Shown here in pieces: positions 17,292 to 26,448 of a DNA stretch of 64,000 nucleotides; within the stretch, counting starts at the first letter, position 1, and every line of letters starts with the position of its first letter. Where the stretch lies: the NCBI RefSeq assembly GCF_016703145.1, contig NZ_JADJCO010000003.1, positions 1,194,001-1,258,000 of the forward strand. The letters run 5' to 3'. The notes under the pieces were generated by a model. The model was not told the origin of the DNA and ran no database searches. It was given only the letters and a program-made list of their open reading frames with translations. This DNA comes from Ottowia sp. Its GTDB lineage: Bacteria; Pseudomonadota; Gammaproteobacteria; Burkholderiales; Burkholderiaceae_C. Position numbers and translations under genes: made by a program.

Positions 17292-18740
17292 TCAGTTTGA
17301 ACCGCCGCTGCGGTGCGCCTCCAGCCATTGCCGCCCGGTGGCCGTGAGGCGATAGCGCTGCTTGCTGCTGCGGGGCTTGTCGGGCAGGGTCATTTCCGCC
17401 CAACCGGAGGCAAGAGCGGGCAGCAGGTAGGCCTTGCGGAAGTGCTCATCGTCTTTCAGGCCCAGGGCGTTCTGTAGTTCCTGGCGGGACAAGTCGGCAG
17501 ACAGCGCGCGCAGAACTCGTCCAACTTCCGGGGTGACTTCCGGGGTGACTCGGGTATCCGCCGACCCGATGCCAACAGGTGCCACGATCTGTGCCGGTGA
17601 CTGCGGCCTCGCAATCACCGCCTTGAACTGATTGCCCGCCCCTTCGTCCTCAAACCGGATGTCCGGCCATTCGCCCAAGGCGCGGGGAATGCCGGAGCCC
17701 AGGCCGCGATACGGGAGGATGTGCGTGGCGTGTTCGGTCAGGGTGGGGTTGCGCCGGTTGGTCACGCCGTGGCGGATGGCGTCGATGTTCAGACTGTCGG
17801 GCAGGTGCCCGGGGCTGACGATCTCGATGCGGTCGGCGAAGACCATGATGCGGATCGACGCACTCGTGAAATAGTCCCGGTGAATGAAGGCATTGACGAG
17901 CAATTCCACGATGGCCGGCTCGGGCACCTCCAACTGGCCGATGGTGTTGAAGTCGCGCCCCGCCTGCACATGGCGCAGGTTGCGCTTGATGAACGCCAGG
18001 CTGCGCTGGTACTGCTCCAGCAAGGTGCCGTCGATGTCTTCGCTGTCCAGATAGCGGGTGTCGTGCAGCACCGTGCCCGGAAACGCCACGGCCTTGACCA
18101 TGAACGCAGGCCGGTAACGCTGCGGGCGCTTGCCGAACAGCAGCAGGCCCGCGAGGTTGAGTTCCTGCCCGTCACCCAGGCCAATGTTCTGCAAGGTCTG
18201 CGGCAAGAGTAGGTCGGGCAATTGGCCGTAGCGGCGGCTGAAATAGGCGTCGAACGCCTTTTCGTCGATGTCGGCAACAGAGGTTCCCTCGACCGGCACC
18301 ACGTCGGCGTAGACCAGGCCCGCGCGTTGGAACAGCCGCTGGATTTCCTCGCGCGCGGTGACGTGGCGCTTGTCCGAACCGCTCTTGACCCAGATGCGGC
18401 CCTGGTTGTCCAAATAGGGTTTGCTCAGGCCATCGGGCACGGTGACGGCGATCACCACACCTTGGGCCGTCTGGATGTTCTCGGTGATCGGATGGATCGG
18501 CGGGCGGACGTTCTGCGACGCGGCATTCGAGATCAATTGGTTCAAGCGCCGCACGTTGGCGGCATCCAGTCCGACGACGCTGCCATCGTCGTTCACATCC
18601 AGCAACAGCAGGCCGCCGCCGCTGTTGGCGAAGGCGGCCAGTTCCGCCGCGATGCTGTCGGCGTTGGATTCGTCGCGCTTGAACTGGTGGCGGCTGTCTT
18701 CGCCGCGCGCGAGGATTTGCTGGAAACCGGCTTCTGTCAT
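17292..18740 (-). CDS. AlbA_2/Schlafen-type ATP-binding protein (last gene of the defence operon)
   Basis: 482 residues from the ATG at 18740 (MTEAGFQQILARGEDSRHQF). The N-terminal AlbA_2 (divergent AAA_4/Schlafen-like) domain shows ARGEDSRHQFKRDE, AAFANSGGGLLLLDVNDDG and VVGLDAANVRRLNQLI. A central ATPase-like part contains IVELLVNAFIHRDY and FADRIEIVSPGHLPDSLN, the HATPase-like box of this family. The C-terminal ~80 residues look like a winged helix (LSADLSRQELQNALGLKDDEHFRKAY). Such proteins occur with restriction systems; their activity is not established. The gene follows the SIR2-like gene by 21 bases. Confidence 0.8.
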   Translation of the reverse strand: MTEAGFQQILARGEDSRHQFKRDESNADSIAAELAAFANSGGGLLLLDVNDDGSVVGLDAANVRRLNQLISNAASQNVRPPIHPITENIQTAQGVVIAVTVPDGLSKPYLDNQGRIWVKSGSDKRHVTAREEIQRLFQRAGLVYADVVPVEGTSVADIDEKAFDAYFSRRYGQLPDLLLPQTLQNIGLGDGQELNLAGLLLFGKRPQRYRPAFMVKAVAFPGTVLHDTRYLDSEDIDGTLLEQYQRSLAFIKRNLRHVQAGRDFNTIGQLEVPEPAIVELLVNAFIHRDYFTSASIRIMVFADRIEIVSPGHLPDSLNIDAIRHGVTNRRNPTLTEHATHILPYRGLGSGIPRALGEWPDIRFEDEGAGNQFKAVIARPQSPAQIVAPVGIGSADTRVTPEVTPEVGRVLRALSADLSRQELQNALGLKDDEHFRKAYLLPALASGWAEMTLPDKPRSSKQRYRLTATGRQWLEAHRSGGSN

Positions 18741-18761
18741 GGAACGCAATCGAGCAGTTGG

Positions 18762-20084
18762 CTACGCGCCAACTTTGAACAATGCAGCCACGTCCACCTC
18801 GTCGGCCCTCGCAGGGATCAGACGAATCTTCTTCGCTTGCAGCGCATCACGCCCGCTGACCTTTACCTTCGTGTACTGGCTGGCCGAGGTGCCGAACACC
18901 TTCTCCATGCGAGCAACGAACTCCGGTGTAATTGCTTCCGGCACCACCACATCGACCTTTCGGTCCGGGTGGCAGCGCAAGATGTCGTTGAAGTGCTCAT
19001 CCGCATTGTTGAAGGAGTAACCCGCCACGACGATGTGCCGCGCGCTCTTGATCCAATCAGATGCTTGCGCCCAGAGTTCGATGTAGCGATGCGACAGAAT
19101 GGGCTTCAGCCGTAGCGGCGGCACAAGGGCCGGAATGACGTGTCGCTGCTGCCGCCAATCGTCGTGGGTGACATCGACATTCGGTGCCACGCAGTCGCGG
19201 ATGAATTGCGCCGGATCGCAACCGCGAATGCTTTCGATGGGCAACAGGTCGCGTGTGTCCATCCTCACGTACTCCGCCAGCCCGCCGTGGAAGTACAGAG
19301 TCTTGTCATTCCCGAGTCGGTTTTCCAGGAAGGCTGTGTAGTTCAGCGTGATCGCGCGAACACCGTCTGGAATGCGGCCATAGAACGGCAACTTGCCCGC
19401 CTCGTGCGCCTTCAAGACTTCGTTTTGTTTGGCGACCAAGTAGGCCCACAGCGACCAGGCGATGTAGAGGTAGTTCTTGATGTCCGCAGGCTTGTCGTTA
19501 TAGAAGCCCAGGAACTTCTCGATGAGCAGCGTTTCGATATTCAGCATGTCGGCGCCCAGCGCTGCGGCCACTTCATGCCTGTCCCCGCTGAGCCCCATCT
19601 TCAAGGTGCGCTTGAGAACGGTCTTGAAAGTGTCGGACAGCGACAGCTTGTGAATGTCCAGAATCGAGTCGCTATCGATCAGGTCGTCCGCATCTTTCGG
19701 GAACACCTCCCGGATCAAGCCCTCCGTTTCTTCGTCGAGTTGGCTGTGCTCCGCAATGGTTGCCAACTTGTTGAACAGACGGATGATCAACTCGCCGTGC
19801 TTGCGGATGTGGTCCTTCTCGGCAGCCAATCCAGCAATGGCCAACTGCACCCGCTGAACCATGGCCTTCTGCTCGTGCGGCTCGCGGATGGCAATCTTGT
19901 CCACCGCGCGCGCGATCATGCTGTTGAAGCTGAAACGCAAGCCGGGAAGCATGGCTCGCAAGGCTTGGTCCACCATCTTCCCCGGGCCGTCCAGATAACG
20001 TGTCACATCGGCCAGCAGCGTATTTGCCAATGGGAAATCAATGCCTGCCGTGCGGTCAACGCCAGCGCCCGTGATTAACAGCAT
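18762..20084 (-). CDS. SIR2-like domain protein in a type I R-M operon
   Basis: 440 residues. The start at 20084 has a good AAGGAG site and the protein opens directly with a Rossmann turn, MLLITGAGVDRTAGIDFP, as in SIR2-fold proteins. Further matches are AITLNYTAFLENRL (position of the catalytic Asn), LYFHGGLAEY (position of the catalytic His) and ARHIVVAGYSFNNADEHF (GYS motif near the end of the fold). A helical insert of ~170 residues separates the first and second motifs. Defence SIR2 proteins degrade NAD+, so NADase activity is a fair inference but unproven; the motifs are divergent. It follows hsdS by 25 bases and precedes the AlbA_2 gene. Confidence 0.7.
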   Translation of the reverse strand: MLLITGAGVDRTAGIDFPLANTLLADVTRYLDGPGKMVDQALRAMLPGLRFSFNSMIARAVDKIAIREPHEQKAMVQRVQLAIAGLAAEKDHIRKHGELIIRLFNKLATIAEHSQLDEETEGLIREVFPKDADDLIDSDSILDIHKLSLSDTFKTVLKRTLKMGLSGDRHEVAAALGADMLNIETLLIEKFLGFYNDKPADIKNYLYIAWSLWAYLVAKQNEVLKAHEAGKLPFYGRIPDGVRAITLNYTAFLENRLGNDKTLYFHGGLAEYVRMDTRDLLPIESIRGCDPAQFIRDCVAPNVDVTHDDWRQQRHVIPALVPPLRLKPILSHRYIELWAQASDWIKSARHIVVAGYSFNNADEHFNDILRCHPDRKVDVVVPEAITPEFVARMEKVFGTSASQYTKVKVSGRDALQAKKIRLIPARADEVDVAALFKVGA

Positions 20085-20109
20085 TCAGCTTGCTCCTTTA
20101 TAAATTTCA

Positions 20110-21252
20110 TCAGTGTGAGAACACCCGCTCCAGCGCTGCGGGCAGCAAGGCGGCGTTGGCGGCGCGGATGGCGGTGTGCTTGGCTTTGAGTGCAACGACT
20201 TCGGCTTGCAGGCGGTCGAAGGATTGTTGACCGGCCAAGGGCGGGACAGGGACTGCAATCGCCATCAGCTTTTCCTGCCCGAGCGTGCGGTTGCGACCCG
20301 CCCCACCCGGCGATGCCTCGCCGATCTTGTGCAAACCTTCGTCGGTCAGGAAGTAGTAGCGCAAGAATGCTGCTGTGGTCACTGCAGATTCAGCGCGGCA
20401 GGTCATGAAGCGGTGCGAACCGAAGCGCCCCGCATCTTCGGGCTGCGCAATGGCAATCGCACCTTCCCATGCGAACACGTTGGAAAACAGCAGGTCGCCT
20501 GGCTCGATGCGGTAGAGGCGCTTGGTTCCGACCTCACCACCGGAAAGCGACGGTTTGTGGAACGTGCCCTTGCCGAAGGAACGGATGCCCAATTCGGGAT
20601 AGCTTCCGTCCAAGGTGATTTGCGCCTCACGCCTCACCAGCGGTGCAACTTTCGACATGGACCGCAGCGGCGCGTCAGCGATGGCATCGCGAAAGCGCAA
20701 CGCCAGGAGATGTTCGGCATCGCGCTCGACGACATCCAGATGCGCTCCGACCTGCCGGGCTTTCTCGGCCAGCGCGTCGAGGCGGGCGACCAGGGCTTGT
20801 TGTTCGGCCAGCGGTGGCAGCGCGATCTGCTGGGCCAGGAAACGATCTTCCTTGATGCGAACGCGGTTGGTCGTGCCTTCGCTGGCGGCCTTGCACAGTT
20901 CGACGAACGGGGCTGAACGCACCAGCCAGCCCATGAACGCCGGGTCGCACGTACCGGAATCACGAAACGCGAAAGATGGAAAGTCATTGCTGACGACGGC
21001 GCCGTCCAGCTCGGGCGGTACCAGGCCGATCGCGCCGTTGCGCGCGTCAATCTTGGAGAGGATCAACTGGTTGGTGCGCACCACACGCCGAGAGGTGGCA
21101 ACGTCGCTGCCGCGCACCTTGCCGCGACTGATGACGCCCTTGCCCCAGAGCTTGATGGTGACTTCGTGGTATTCGGCTGCGGAGTCGATGACAGCGGATT
21201 CGTCGGAACGCTTCAGCAGTTCACCGAGCGGTACTTTCGGCCACGCCTTCAT
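20110..21252 (-). CDS. hsdS: Type I restriction-modification specificity subunit HsdS
   Basis: 380 residues from the ATG at 21252, overlapping the upstream nuclease stop by 4 bases. Two target-recognition halves are seen: the first about 1-180, ending in the conserved coil ALPPLAEQQALVARLDALAE, the second about 190-370, ending in VPVPPLAGQQSFDRLQAEV. Internal landmarks are NQLILSKIDARNGAIGLVP and EPGDLLFSNVFAWEGAIA. It sets the split DNA recognition site for HsdR and HsdM; the site cannot be predicted from sequence. It is separated from hsdM by the YhcG-type nuclease. Confidence 0.93.
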   Translation of the reverse strand: MKAWPKVPLGELLKRSDESAVIDSAAEYHEVTIKLWGKGVISRGKVRGSDVATSRRVVRTNQLILSKIDARNGAIGLVPPELDGAVVSNDFPSFAFRDSGTCDPAFMGWLVRSAPFVELCKAASEGTTNRVRIKEDRFLAQQIALPPLAEQQALVARLDALAEKARQVGAHLDVVERDAEHLLALRFRDAIADAPLRSMSKVAPLVRREAQITLDGSYPELGIRSFGKGTFHKPSLSGGEVGTKRLYRIEPGDLLFSNVFAWEGAIAIAQPEDAGRFGSHRFMTCRAESAVTTAAFLRYYFLTDEGLHKIGEASPGGAGRNRTLGQEKLMAIAVPVPPLAGQQSFDRLQAEVVALKAKHTAIRAANAALLPAALERVFSH

Positions 21253-22487
21253 TGGACGCCATCTCCGCCGCCGCGCCCGATCCGCCGCGCCTCCAGTTCG
21301 CGCCGCGTCCTGTCCATCTCCTGCGCGAGCAACTTCTCGTCCGGCAGTTCGGTCTGGTATTCGGCCGTCAGCACTTTGTTGGACAAGCCCTCCAACGCAT
21401 ACCGGGCTTCGGCGCTGCCCTTTCCAGCGCACAGGATCAGGCCCACGGGCGGGTTTTCGCCGGGTTTGGTCCAATGCTCGCGGGCATAGTTGAGGTACAT
21501 GTGCATCTGGCCGGCGTCTGCGTAGGTGAATTTGCCCACGTTGAGGTCGATGACCAGCAGGCACTTCAGGCGGCGGTGGAAGAACAGCAGATCGATGCGG
21601 AACCAGCTGTCGTCCAATCGCAGTCGCCGCTGGCGGCCAACGAAGGCGAAGTCGTCGCCCAACTCCAGCAGGAAATCGGCCAGGTGCTGAATCAAAGCCT
21701 CTTCCAGTTCCGATTCGGAGTATTCGTCCTTGAGGCCGAGGAATTCCAGCACGAAGGGGTCTTTGATGGCCTGTTCGGGTGTGATGGCGTCGCCGGGCTC
21801 GGCCACTTCGGCCTTCTGCAGCATGGCGGCCTTGTTGCGCGAGAGGGCGATGCGTTCGTAGAACTGGCTGCCGATCTGGCGGTGGAGCTGGCGCACGCTC
21901 CAGCCGCAGCGCAGGGCTTCGGTTTCGTAGAAGGCGCGGGCGTTCTCGCTTCTGACCGACAGCAGGCGCACGTAGGCTGACCAGGGCAAGGGGAAGGCTT
22001 GGGCGATGGTGGACAGGTCGATTGAATTCCGAGACTGCGTCTCGGAATTCAATGCCAGAGCAGATTTGGCAGACGCTGTCTGGCGAATGGGGAGCTCGGA
22101 AGATTTGGCAGACGCTGTCTGCGAAATCTCGGCGGCGGCCAATTTCGCAGACAGCGTCTGCGAAATCTTCCGTGGTGGCCAGGCCAGGTAAAACAGCCGC
22201 ATCTGCTCAAGGTTGCGCTCGGAGAATCCCCTGCCGAATCGGGCTGTGAGGTCAAGCGACAAACGCAGAAGCAATGTCTCACCGTAGCCTGCACGCTGCT
22301 TTCCCCCTTGCTCGAATTCCACGATGCGTCGGCCGATCTCCCAGTAGCTGGCCGTCATCAGCGCGTTGGCGCTGCGCGCAGCGGCGCGGCGCGCTTCTTC
22401 CAGCAGGGTGACGATGTGGGTACGGATGCCGCTGTACACAGTTTCGTCGTCGACTTTGGCAGTCTTGGCCGGCACACGCTTGCTCAT
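21249..22487 (-). CDS. YhcG/DUF1016 PDDEXK-family nuclease between hsdM and hsdS
   Basis: 412 residues from the ATG at 22487, overlapping the hsdM stop by 4 bases. The N-terminal DUF1016_N helical domain shows ANALMTASYWEIGRRIVEFE and GRGFSERNLEQMRLFYLAW. The C-terminal YhcG nuclease domain shows LRLDDSWFRIDLLFFHRRLK and CLLVIDLNVGKFTYADAGQM, the D-(E/D)xK-like core (here D-x-N-V-G-K). Between them (about residues 100-160) is a repetitive linker, ISQTLSAK / ISQTASAK / IRQTASAK, encoded by DNA palindromes at 22021-22169. This family often rides inside type I R-M operons; its role is unknown. Confidence 0.88.
   Translation of the reverse strand: MSKRVPAKTAKVDDETVYSGIRTHIVTLLEEARRAAARSANALMTASYWEIGRRIVEFEQGGKQRAGYGETLLLRLSLDLTARFGRGFSERNLEQMRLFYLAWPPRKISQTLSAKLAAAEISQTASAKSSELPIRQTASAKSALALNSETQSRNSIDLSTIAQAFPLPWSAYVRLLSVRSENARAFYETEALRCGWSVRQLHRQIGSQFYERIALSRNKAAMLQKAEVAEPGDAITPEQAIKDPFVLEFLGLKDEYSESELEEALIQHLADFLLELGDDFAFVGRQRRLRLDDSWFRIDLLFFHRRLKCLLVIDLNVGKFTYADAGQMHMYLNYAREHWTKPGENPPVGLILCAGKGSAEARYALEGLSNKVLTAEYQTELPDEKLLAQEMDRTRRELEARRIGRGGGDGVQ
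22021..22169. repeat. Cluster of palindromes encoding the linker of the YhcG-type nuclease
   Basis: Four palindromic units sit in one coding stretch. 22021-22053 is perfect, 15-base arms around TGC (ATTGAATTCCGAGAC and complement). 22062-22088, 22101-22129 and 22141-22169 share GCAGAC-GCT-GTCTGC or its inverse (ATTTCGCAGAC arms). Each unit can form a strong hairpin and keeps the reading frame open. Confidence 0.85.
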
Positions 22488-24063
22488 GCCTGCACCTCGT
22501 TCACCAGCACCTCGATCTCCCCCAGCAGCCGCATCACCTCCGCTTCGTGCCCGCGCATGGAGGCGATCAAGTCCCTCGGGTCGGCATGCTCCAGCCCCAC
22601 CTTGGCGTTGGGGTTCTTGCGATCCAGGTTGTAGCCGCTGGCTGCGATGTCGGCGGCGCTGACTTGCCAAGCCCGGGCGCATTCTTCCCGCACGTTCCAC
22701 CACGCCAGCACGGGTGCGAATTCCTCGAACTGCAAGGGCGCGGTCTTGCTGTATTTCTTGCGGCCTTCGGGCAAAGGCAGCTCGTAGTACCAGATGCTTT
22801 CGGTGGGGCCGCCGCGTTCGAAGAACAGCAGGTTGGCCGGAATGTCGGTGTAGGGCGCGAACACGCCTTGCGGCAGGCGCACGATGGTGTGCAGGTTGAA
22901 TTCCTTGAGCAGTTCGGCCTTGATGGTGGCGGCCACGCCGTCGCCGAACAGGGTGCCGTTGGGCACGACCACGGCCGCGCGGCCACCGCGCTGCGCCGCC
23001 TTCTTGCCCGGCACGGGCGCGCCCGCCACGCGCAGCTTGCGCATGATGTATTGCAGGAACAGCAGCGCGGTTTCGCTGGTTTGCATGTGGGGCGGAAAGT
23101 TGGCCTTGATACCGGCTTCTTCCTCGCCGCCGAAGGGCGGGTTGGTGAGGATGAGGTCCACTCGCTCGGCGTGGCCGATTTCGCTGATGCGGCGCTCCAG
23201 CGTGTTGCCGTAGGCGACCTGCGGCGCTTCCAGCCCGTGCAGCAGCAGGTTCATTTGCGCCAGCATGTAGGGCAGCGGCTTGGCCTCTTGTCCATACAGC
23301 GTGTCGCGCTGCAGGCTGCGGCGCTGCTCGGTGTGGGTCACCTGCGGGGCGATGTGGTCGTAGGCTTCGACGAGAAATCCGCCGGTGCCGCAGGCCGGGT
23401 CGAGCACGGTTTCGCCCAGACGCGGGTCGCTCGCCTGCACCATGAAGCGCACCACCGGGCGCGGGGTGTAGAACTCGCCGCTGTCGCCCGCCGCGTCGCG
23501 CATTTCGCGCAGCATGGATTCGTAGAGGTGCGAGAGGGTGTGGATTTCCTCGCTGGCGCTGAAGTGGATGCCGTTGATCTTGTTGACGATGTCGCGCAGC
23601 AGGTAGCCGCTGACCATGCGGTTCTGCACGCCCTTGAAGACGTTGGCGATGACTTCGCGCTGGCTGCCTTTCTCGCCTTCTCCCGCCAGACTGCGTAGGT
23701 AAGCAAAGAGGCCCACCCCCGGCTGCCGTCGGCGCGGTGCGTGTGCTCTTGCCCGATGAAGGCCAGCAGTTCGTCGCCGGTGATGCCGTCCTCGCGCGCG
23801 GCCCAGTCGCGCCAGCGGTACGGCGTTTCGATGATGGGCTGGCAGGGCTTGCCGTCGAGTTCGGCTTCCTGCGCGTTCTTGAATTCCAGATCGTCGAGGA
23901 ACTTGAGGAACATCACCCAGGTGAGCAGCGGCAGGCGATCCGCGTCGCCGTTCAGGCCCTTGTCCTTGCGCAGAATCTTGCGCGCGCTGCCGATCAGCGC
24001 GGAGAGGTTGTCGCGGGTGGTGAGCAGTGCTTTGGTTTTGGCCTGAGTCTTGGTTTTTGCCAT
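22484..24063 (-). pseudogene. hsdM: Type I DNA methyltransferase HsdM, single-base frameshift
   Basis: Two adjacent frames together make one HsdM of ~525 residues. The N-terminal part starts at 24063 (MAKTKTQAKTKALLTTRDN) and has the HsdM_N helical features LTWVMFLKFLDDLEF and IIETPYRWRDWAAREDG as far as HTHRADGSRG. The match continues in another frame from GLFAYLRSLAGEGEKGSQRE with SAM motif DPACGTGGFLVEAYD and catalytic NPPF in LTNPPFGGEEEAG. The break is at a C5 run (23716-23720; G5 on the coding strand); a sixth G would restore the frame. It may be a sequencing error, a genuine mutation or a switch. If genuine, the R-M system would lack modification, which would be risky with an intact hsdR. 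Confidence 0.85.
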
Positions 24064-24078
24064 CGGGTCAACGTCTTC

Positions 24079-26448
24079 TTATTGGTAGATCGCGGTCTGG
24101 AGCCGGGTGACGGCCTCCCGCATGGCATGAACGCCGCCAAAGTGGCGGGCGGCGATTTCTGACGGGGAGCCGTAGCGGTCGAAGGGCTGAACCTTCATCA
24201 ATTCAGACAACGCGCTGAACTGGATGATGCCGCGCTCGATGTAGCGGTCGAGCAGCAGCGTGAGGATTTCGCGCGCGGTGTCGCTGTACTGTGCGAACAG
24301 ATCCTGCGTCTTGCTTCGGGCTTGCTCGGCGCGCTGGCGGCGCGTGCGCAGGGGTGCGTTCCACGCCAGATGGCACAGCAGATCGAAGGGGTCGGCGTCG
24401 GGCTGTTCGCTGCTGGACGCCAGTTCCTCGAAGCTGATGCCGCGCTCGCTCAGTTCGCGCAACACCTCGGCGCGCGTGTCGGGGTTGGCCCACTTCGACT
24501 GCAGCGCCTCGCGCGTGGGGTAGAGCGTGCGCAGGGCGCGGCCCGAATAGTCGGTGTACTTGACGACCTGCAGCTTCTTGCCATTGGCATCGAGGTCGTA
24601 GACCAGGTGGCCAATGACCTCGACCTCGCCACCGTCGATGTAGAACTTGCGGGGTTCGACGTGATCATCGCCGGCAAGCGCGACGCCTGCGTCGGCGATC
24701 CGATGCTCAGCTTGCAGTTCAAGCGGCTCGCCATCTTCCTCAACAGCGATGACGGCAACTTGCACGCCGTCTTCATCAACGACCACGTCCTCGATGCGCG
24801 CGGGCTCGCCATCGAAGTCCGGGTCGGCAAAGTGCTGCGTGGCGGTGCCGGTGAAGTCGATGATGTTGAAGTATTCCTTGCCGTAGTCCACCTTGAGCCG
24901 CGTGCCCCGGCCGATGATCTGCTTGAACTCGGAACGCGAGCCGACCACGCGGGCCAGCACCACGTTCTTGACCATTTCGGCATCGACGCCGGTGGTCAGC
25001 AACTGCGAGGTGGTGAGGATGACGGGCGCGGGCTCGTCCACGTCCTGAAAATCGGCCAGATGCGCAAGGCCGACATCGCCTTCATCGGCGGTGACGCGGC
25101 AGACGTAGTTCGGGTACTGCCGGACCAGATCGCTGTTGAGGTTGACAAGCTCCTGCCGCATCTCGGCGGCGTGCTCCTGGTCGACGCAGAACACGATGGT
25201 TTTTGCAAAGCGGTCGGTGCCCTTGAGCCAATCGGTCAGGTGCCGCGCCATCGCCCGGGTGCGGGCGCGCAGCGCGACGATGCGCTCGAAGTCCCGGGTC
25301 TCGTATTCGTCGTCGGGCACCTCTCGGCCGTAGCGGTCCAGTTCGTCCTTGTTGGGGCGCCAACCCGCCGCGTCCACCGTGGTGATGACGCGATGCACGC
25401 GGTAGGGCGCGAGAAAGCCGTCCTCGATGCCTTGGCGCAGGCTGTAGGTGTAGACGGGGTTGCCGAAGTAGTCGTAGCTGTCGCGCGCTTCTTCGCGCAA
25501 CGGCGTGGCCGTCATGCCGAACTGCACGGCGGGTGAAAAGTAGTCGAGCACCGCGCGCCATGCGCTTTGGTCTCGGCTGGAACCGCGGTGGCATTCATCG
25601 ATGATGATGAGGTCGAAGAAGTCGGGGCGGTACTGGCGGAACACGTCGGCGTTGGCGGTGGCGAGCGCCTGGTAGATGCCGAAGTACATGTCCCGGCTCT
25701 GGCGGGCGTCGCCGGCCGAGATCTTGTGCCTGGCGTCGCCGAAGGGCGCGAACATCTTGGCCATCGGGTCGTCGACCAGGATGTTGCGGTCGGCCAGGAA
25801 CAGGATTTTGGGGCGGCGGTATTCACCGGTGCGGTTCCATCGGCTGTTCCACAGCTTCCAGCAGATCTGGAACGCCACGCAGGTCTTGCCGGTGCCGGTG
25901 GCCAGCGTGGCGAGGATGCGCTTTTGGCCCAGCAGGACGGCCTCGATCACACGCTGGATGGCGATCTGCTGGTAGTAGCGCGGCACTTTGCCGGAGACCA
26001 GATTGAAGGGTTCCAGCAGGTGCGGCGTGGCGGCTTGTGGCAGGTGCGTGGCGGCTGTCAGGCGGGAAAACAGCTCTTCCGGCGTGGCGTAGCGGTCCAC
26101 CTCGCGCTCGGTGCCTGCCGTGTAGTCGATCTCGATGATGCGGTGGCCGTTGGTCGCATAGGCAAACTTGAGGCCGAGCATTTCGGCGTACTCGCGCGCC
26201 TGCTGCACGCCGGTTTCAGCGGGCAGGCTCGCCTCCTTGGCCTCGACCACGGCCAGTGGAACGTCGCGGCGGTAGTACAGCAGGTAGTCGGCGCGCCGTT
26301 GCGGGCCGCGCCGCACCTTGCCGCCCGCGACGATGATGCGGCCATGGGTGAAGCTGCGTTGCTCGCCGATGGCATGGGGCGCGTTGCCCCAGCCGGCCTC
26401 GACCAGCTTGGGGGTGACGAACTCGCGGCAGGTATCTGCTTCGGTCAT
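24079..26448 (-). CDS. hsdR: Type I restriction enzyme HsdR (endonuclease/translocase)
   Basis: 789 residues from the ATG at 26448, overlapping the doc stop by 4 bases. The N-terminal nuclease domain has RADYLLYYRRDVPLAVVEAK (D...E-x-K). The SF2 motor has Walker A ATLATGTGKTCVAFQ, motif II DECH in DLIIIDECHRGSSRD, motif III GMTATPLREEARD and motif VI QIIGRGTRLKVDYGKEYF. The C-terminal EcoEI-type domain is present (PLRTRRQRAEQARSK). It cuts unmodified DNA after translocation and needs HsdM and HsdS. It appears intact, unlike hsdM. Confidence 0.94.
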   Translation of the reverse strand: MTEADTCREFVTPKLVEAGWGNAPHAIGEQRSFTHGRIIVAGGKVRRGPQRRADYLLYYRRDVPLAVVEAKEASLPAETGVQQAREYAEMLGLKFAYATNGHRIIEIDYTAGTEREVDRYATPEELFSRLTAATHLPQAATPHLLEPFNLVSGKVPRYYQQIAIQRVIEAVLLGQKRILATLATGTGKTCVAFQICWKLWNSRWNRTGEYRRPKILFLADRNILVDDPMAKMFAPFGDARHKISAGDARQSRDMYFGIYQALATANADVFRQYRPDFFDLIIIDECHRGSSRDQSAWRAVLDYFSPAVQFGMTATPLREEARDSYDYFGNPVYTYSLRQGIEDGFLAPYRVHRVITTVDAAGWRPNKDELDRYGREVPDDEYETRDFERIVALRARTRAMARHLTDWLKGTDRFAKTIVFCVDQEHAAEMRQELVNLNSDLVRQYPNYVCRVTADEGDVGLAHLADFQDVDEPAPVILTTSQLLTTGVDAEMVKNVVLARVVGSRSEFKQIIGRGTRLKVDYGKEYFNIIDFTGTATQHFADPDFDGEPARIEDVVVDEDGVQVAVIAVEEDGEPLELQAEHRIADAGVALAGDDHVEPRKFYIDGGEVEVIGHLVYDLDANGKKLQVVKYTDYSGRALRTLYPTREALQSKWANPDTRAEVLRELSERGISFEELASSSEQPDADPFDLLCHLAWNAPLRTRRQRAEQARSKTQDLFAQYSDTAREILTLLLDRYIERGIIQFSALSELMKVQPFDRYGSPSEIAARHFGGVHAMREAVTRLQTAIYQ

